DNA of 58,144 nucleotides from Terriglobia bacterium (GTDB lineage: Bacteria; Acidobacteriota; Terriglobia; Bryobacterales; Bryobacteraceae): NCBI GenBank assembly GCA_020073365.1, contig JAIQFL010000016.1:1-58144 (forward strand), read 5' to 3'. The notes below the pieces were generated by a model. The model was not told the origin of the DNA, made no database searches, and saw only the letters and a list, made by a program, of their open reading frames with translations. The position numbers and the translations under genes were made by a program. Below are positions 55,944-58,144 of this stretch, piece after piece; position 1 is the stretch's first letter, and each line of letters starts with the position of its first letter.

Positions 55944-57518
55944 TCACACTACCATCACACGATGGTCGGTGCAGTCCAGTTCGATGGCTTGGTAGATGTG
56001 GTCAACCAGGTCCAGGCCGTGTTTGGCCAGAAACGGGAGGATAGAGTACAGGCGCTCTTGCAGGGTCCGCTCGGGAAACAGCAACCCGTAGAGCGACGCC
56101 GCGTCGCGCGCGGCACGGGCGTCACGCCGTAGCGCCTCGCGGCCGGTCTTACGTTCCACCTTGGCGAGTTGGTATTGAATCTTACGTCCGCTGCGCTCCA
56201 GGGCCACGGCCAACGTCGGATCGAAGCCGATCAGCTCGTCGCGGAGCCTCTCGATGGCACGTTCCATGGTGGCTTCGGTTTCCTGGATCGCTCCCGTGAG
56301 GGCAGGCGGCACGAGTTTAGCGGAGATCCTCTCCCGCAAGGCTTCTTCCCCGTGAAAAAAGTGTTGCAGGTTCAAGCCATAGCGATCCAACAACTTCTGG
56401 CTGCGCGCATCCAGAATCGTAAAACCGCTGCGCGGCACGGCTACCGGCATGCGACCGAGAACGGTCCGGTAGATGGTTTCGGATTGGGCCAGGTACGCCA
56501 ACTCCGCCGGCCCGCCGATACAGGCCACTGTAGGCAGCATCGAATCCTGCACCACCGGCCGCAGCAGGGCATTCGGAGAGAGGGATGAGGCGCGGTCCAC
56601 CAATTCCTCAGTGGTGAACCGGCGCCCGTTCAGAGTGTACTCCCGTCCGTTGCGCCGCAGAGTGAGCCGCTTCCCGTTTTCCAGCAGGAACACCAGGGAG
56701 GTCTGGTCTTCGACATGGACCTGGGCATGGTATCCGGAACCGGTGAGCTCCTGGTTACGGTCCAGTATGCCGGCGGTCAGCTCGGGTGCAGCCTCTACGG
56801 CGGCGCGAATCGCCGGGGCGGCCAGCTCGCGGAACTCGGGCAGCATGGGATCCACCTGCAGCACATCGAACTTCGCCAGCAATTCGCGGAGCAGCTCACC
56901 GAAGGCCTTGCCCATGTTGCTTCCGGCGCGATAGGTCTCTTCGACCAGGTCGGCTACCTCCTCCCCGAACGGCAGGCCGTGCAGGGCCGCGCGGAGCTCG
57001 CGCACGGGCGGATCCACCAGGGCGACCGCGCCCACCGGCTGGGCGCTGGTGGAACGGCGCATCTCGAGTTTGAGGGGCCGATGCTCGGAATCGAAGATCC
57101 AGACATGATTGACCTCCGCGAAATCGTGGTCCTCCGTGGCCATCCAGAAGACCGGCACCGCGGGAATGCCGTTGGCGGTCAGCCAATCGGCCAGCTTGGC
57201 GGCATGCAGCAACTTGTAAACTGTGTATGCCGGACCTGAAAACAGCCCTACCTGCTGCCCGGTAACCACGGCGACCGTGCCCGGTTGAGCCAGACGCTCC
57301 AGCGAGGCGCCTGGCGGGTTCTGCACCCGCAACGCGGAGATGAGCGCCGCCCGCCGTTCGTCCGAGATCCGGATTTCGGCAGCCGCCGCCTGGTAGGCGC
57401 TGAGATCGCGAAAAGGGTGGTGGTAGAAGCGCGCCGTGCGGTCCGGGTGATACAGTACGTCGGCAAAGAGTGACGACGTGTGCGGGAGTTCAGTATGCCG
57501 GACACAGGTACAGTGCAT
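55944..57518 (-). CDS. bshC: Bacillithiol biosynthesis cysteine-adding enzyme BshC
   Basis: BshC adds cysteine to glucosaminyl-malate to make bacillithiol, a low-molecular-weight thiol. The 524-residue product shows 'VAVVTGQQVGLFSGPAYTVY', 'FWMATEDHDFAEVNHVWIF', 'PEFRELAAPAIRAAVEAAPE' and 'FFHGEEALRERISAKLVPPA', typical of the family, plus a C-terminal coiled coil. ATG 57518. Other bsh genes are not in the window. It follows the GH63-like gene's promoter region by 15 bases on the same strand, so the two may share a transcript. Confidence 0.92.
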   Translation of the reverse strand: MHCTCVRHTELPHTSSLFADVLYHPDRTARFYHHPFRDLSAYQAAAAEIRISDERRAALISALRVQNPPGASLERLAQPGTVAVVTGQQVGLFSGPAYTVYKLLHAAKLADWLTANGIPAVPVFWMATEDHDFAEVNHVWIFDSEHRPLKLEMRRSTSAQPVGAVALVDPPVRELRAALHGLPFGEEVADLVEETYRAGSNMGKAFGELLRELLAKFDVLQVDPMLPEFRELAAPAIRAAVEAAPELTAGILDRNQELTGSGYHAQVHVEDQTSLVFLLENGKRLTLRRNGREYTLNGRRFTTEELVDRASSLSPNALLRPVVQDSMLPTVACIGGPAELAYLAQSETIYRTVLGRMPVAVPRSGFTILDARSQKLLDRYGLNLQHFFHGEEALRERISAKLVPPALTGAIQETEATMERAIERLRDELIGFDPTLAVALERSGRKIQYQLAKVERKTGREALRRDARAARDAASLYGLLFPERTLQERLYSILPFLAKHGLDLVDHIYQAIELDCTDHRVMVV

Positions 57519-57624
57519 GCCAGGGATCAGCTTAGCAGATGAACCCTGGCCCTCGGAGGATTCACTCTTGCCGGAATTACCAAGCCGTGGCCCGTCGAGC
57601 AGTTGCGGACCTCAAAAAGAAGGA

Positions 57625-57731
57625 TTACGGCCAATCCTGCGACGTGTGCTTAATGTGCAGGATTTGAACACTTTCATCCTTCACATCTCTGATGTGCTCC
57701 AAATCCGCAGCGGCGTCCAGCGGATACGCAT
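57625..57731 (-). pseudogene. ParE/RelE-type toxin gene remnant with internal deletion
   Basis: The gene starts at ATG 57731 with 'MRIRWTP', the usual first strand of ParE toxins. The next recognisable piece, one frame over, is 'AAADLEHIRDV', followed directly by 'KDESVQILHIKHTSQDWP' and TAA at 57625. ParE toxins are about 95 residues; the piece between the first helix and the last strands (about 60 residues) is missing, and a frameshift separates the first seven residues. Its ATG overlaps the stop of the upstream antitoxin frame by one base (TGATG), the normal parDE layout. Confidence 0.65.
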
Positions 57732-57816
57732 CAGGACTGGAACATCCGCTCGACACGGGCGTTTATCTCTTCTTCTTCGAAAAGCTCACACCAGTCCGCC
57801 TGCTCGCTCGACCGCT
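57731..57816 (-). pseudogene. C-terminal stub of the cognate antitoxin gene
   Basis: The frame ending at 57731 reads 'EQADWCELFEEEEINARVER' then 'MFQS'. It is acidic and helical, like a toxin-binding antitoxin tail. Upstream (rightward) its frame runs into a plus-strand transposase-like sequence, so the DNA-binding half is gone. The right boundary is approximate. Confidence 0.5.
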
Positions 57817-58144
57817 TGGTTGCCGATGCCGCGACGCTGCGCAGCAAGCGGCCGGGTTTGAAGCTTGAGCTACTCTGCGACGGGGCTCCGGAGATGTGGA
57901 ATCTGTTGGAGGAGGGTTTCATCCCCAAGTTCGGTAACGACCTCTACCGCCTGGTTGGATCTGCACCACTTTATGGAGAAGCTGGGGGGTGCCGTCCGCG
58001 TGATCGACGATTCCACGGCGGCAGGCGAAAGGCTCAGGGGTTGGAAGATGAGCCTGCTGAACCGGGCCAGTGCGGCAACCGGCATTCTGGAGGAGTTGAC
58101 CGCATCGGGCATGGATGAGGGTGTCGGCACGGATCACCCCGTCC
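57816..58144 (+). pseudogene. Transposase-like gene fragment, frameshifted and cut by the window edge
   Basis: From about 57800 the plus strand reads 'RLVADAATLRSKRPGLKLEL', 'LCDGAPEMWNLLEEGFIPKF', 'GNDLYRLV', then after one extra T (gttggat at 57954-57958) continues in the next frame as 'DLHHFMEKLGGAVRVIDDST' and 'LRGWKMSLLNRASAATGILE'. Joined, this is like DDE-type transposases (Asp in 'LCDGAPEMW', Asp-x-x-His in 'DLHHF'), perhaps ISKra4/UPF0236-like. No terminal inverted repeat was identified, the N terminus is missing, and the C terminus runs off the window. Confidence 0.5.

Overview
The window is about 58 kb of GC-rich chromosome from a bacterium that most resembles an acidobacterium of the Bryobacterales/Solibacter type. 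This is inferred from gene content, not from a marker gene: a secreted VWFA-domain protein and TPR protein with acidobacterial style, paired M16 peptidases, Tat-exported sugar hydrolases, CocE-type hydrolase, bacillithiol synthesis (bshC), and many short dispersed palindromic repeats. No rRNA, tRNA or CRISPR array was seen.

Layout. 0-4.5 kb: an overlapping operon of two M16 peptidase genes (one with the zinc motif, one without) and a LolA-like secreted protein. 4.9-9.3 kb: an accessory island with a three-domain protein (metallophosphoesterase + NACHT NTPase + formylglycine-enzyme/C-type-lectin fold) whose last 35 codons look like the variable repeat of a diversity-generating retroelement (DGR), a shortened DGR accessory gene (avd), and a HigBA-like toxin-antitoxin pair. 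No reverse transcriptase or template repeat is present in the window. 9.4-11.9 kb: comEC. 12.5-19.1 kb: a five-gene redox operon (alpha/beta hydrolase, old yellow enzyme, RoxA-like dihaem cytochrome c, GMC oxidoreductase, small membrane protein). 19.4-27.8 kb: mostly minus-strand housekeeping genes (yacG-rimO, small proteins, an RRM protein, a VWFA protein, moaB-moaC-moeA, a CocE hydrolase). 28.2-36.3 kb: GH127-like enzyme, an unknown Tat-exported barrel protein, a DUF433/PIN-like pair with a frameshifted toxin, an amidohydrolase-cyclophilin fusion, and a tryptophanase/tyrosine phenol-lyase.

36.4-40.2 kb is a second accessory island: a PatA/PatG-type subtilisin-like maturation protease, an 8-cysteine small protein resembling halocin C8 precursors, and a ParB-like-fold protein. 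The likely reading is a peptide (bacteriocin) biosynthetic locus. 40.3-58.1 kb returns to core functions: FmdE-like protein, thiE-like, uvrB, clpB, larB, PilZ and cupin proteins, a GH63-like glucosidase and bshC. It also contains a decayed GMC oxidoreductase gene and, at the right edge, a decayed ParE-type toxin gene beside a broken transposase-like gene.

A scale-crossing theme is a family of dispersed palindromes of the form gtgggacag...ctgtcccac. At least eight copies or half-copies are visible, and three lie inside reading frames, so they have been absorbed into proteins.
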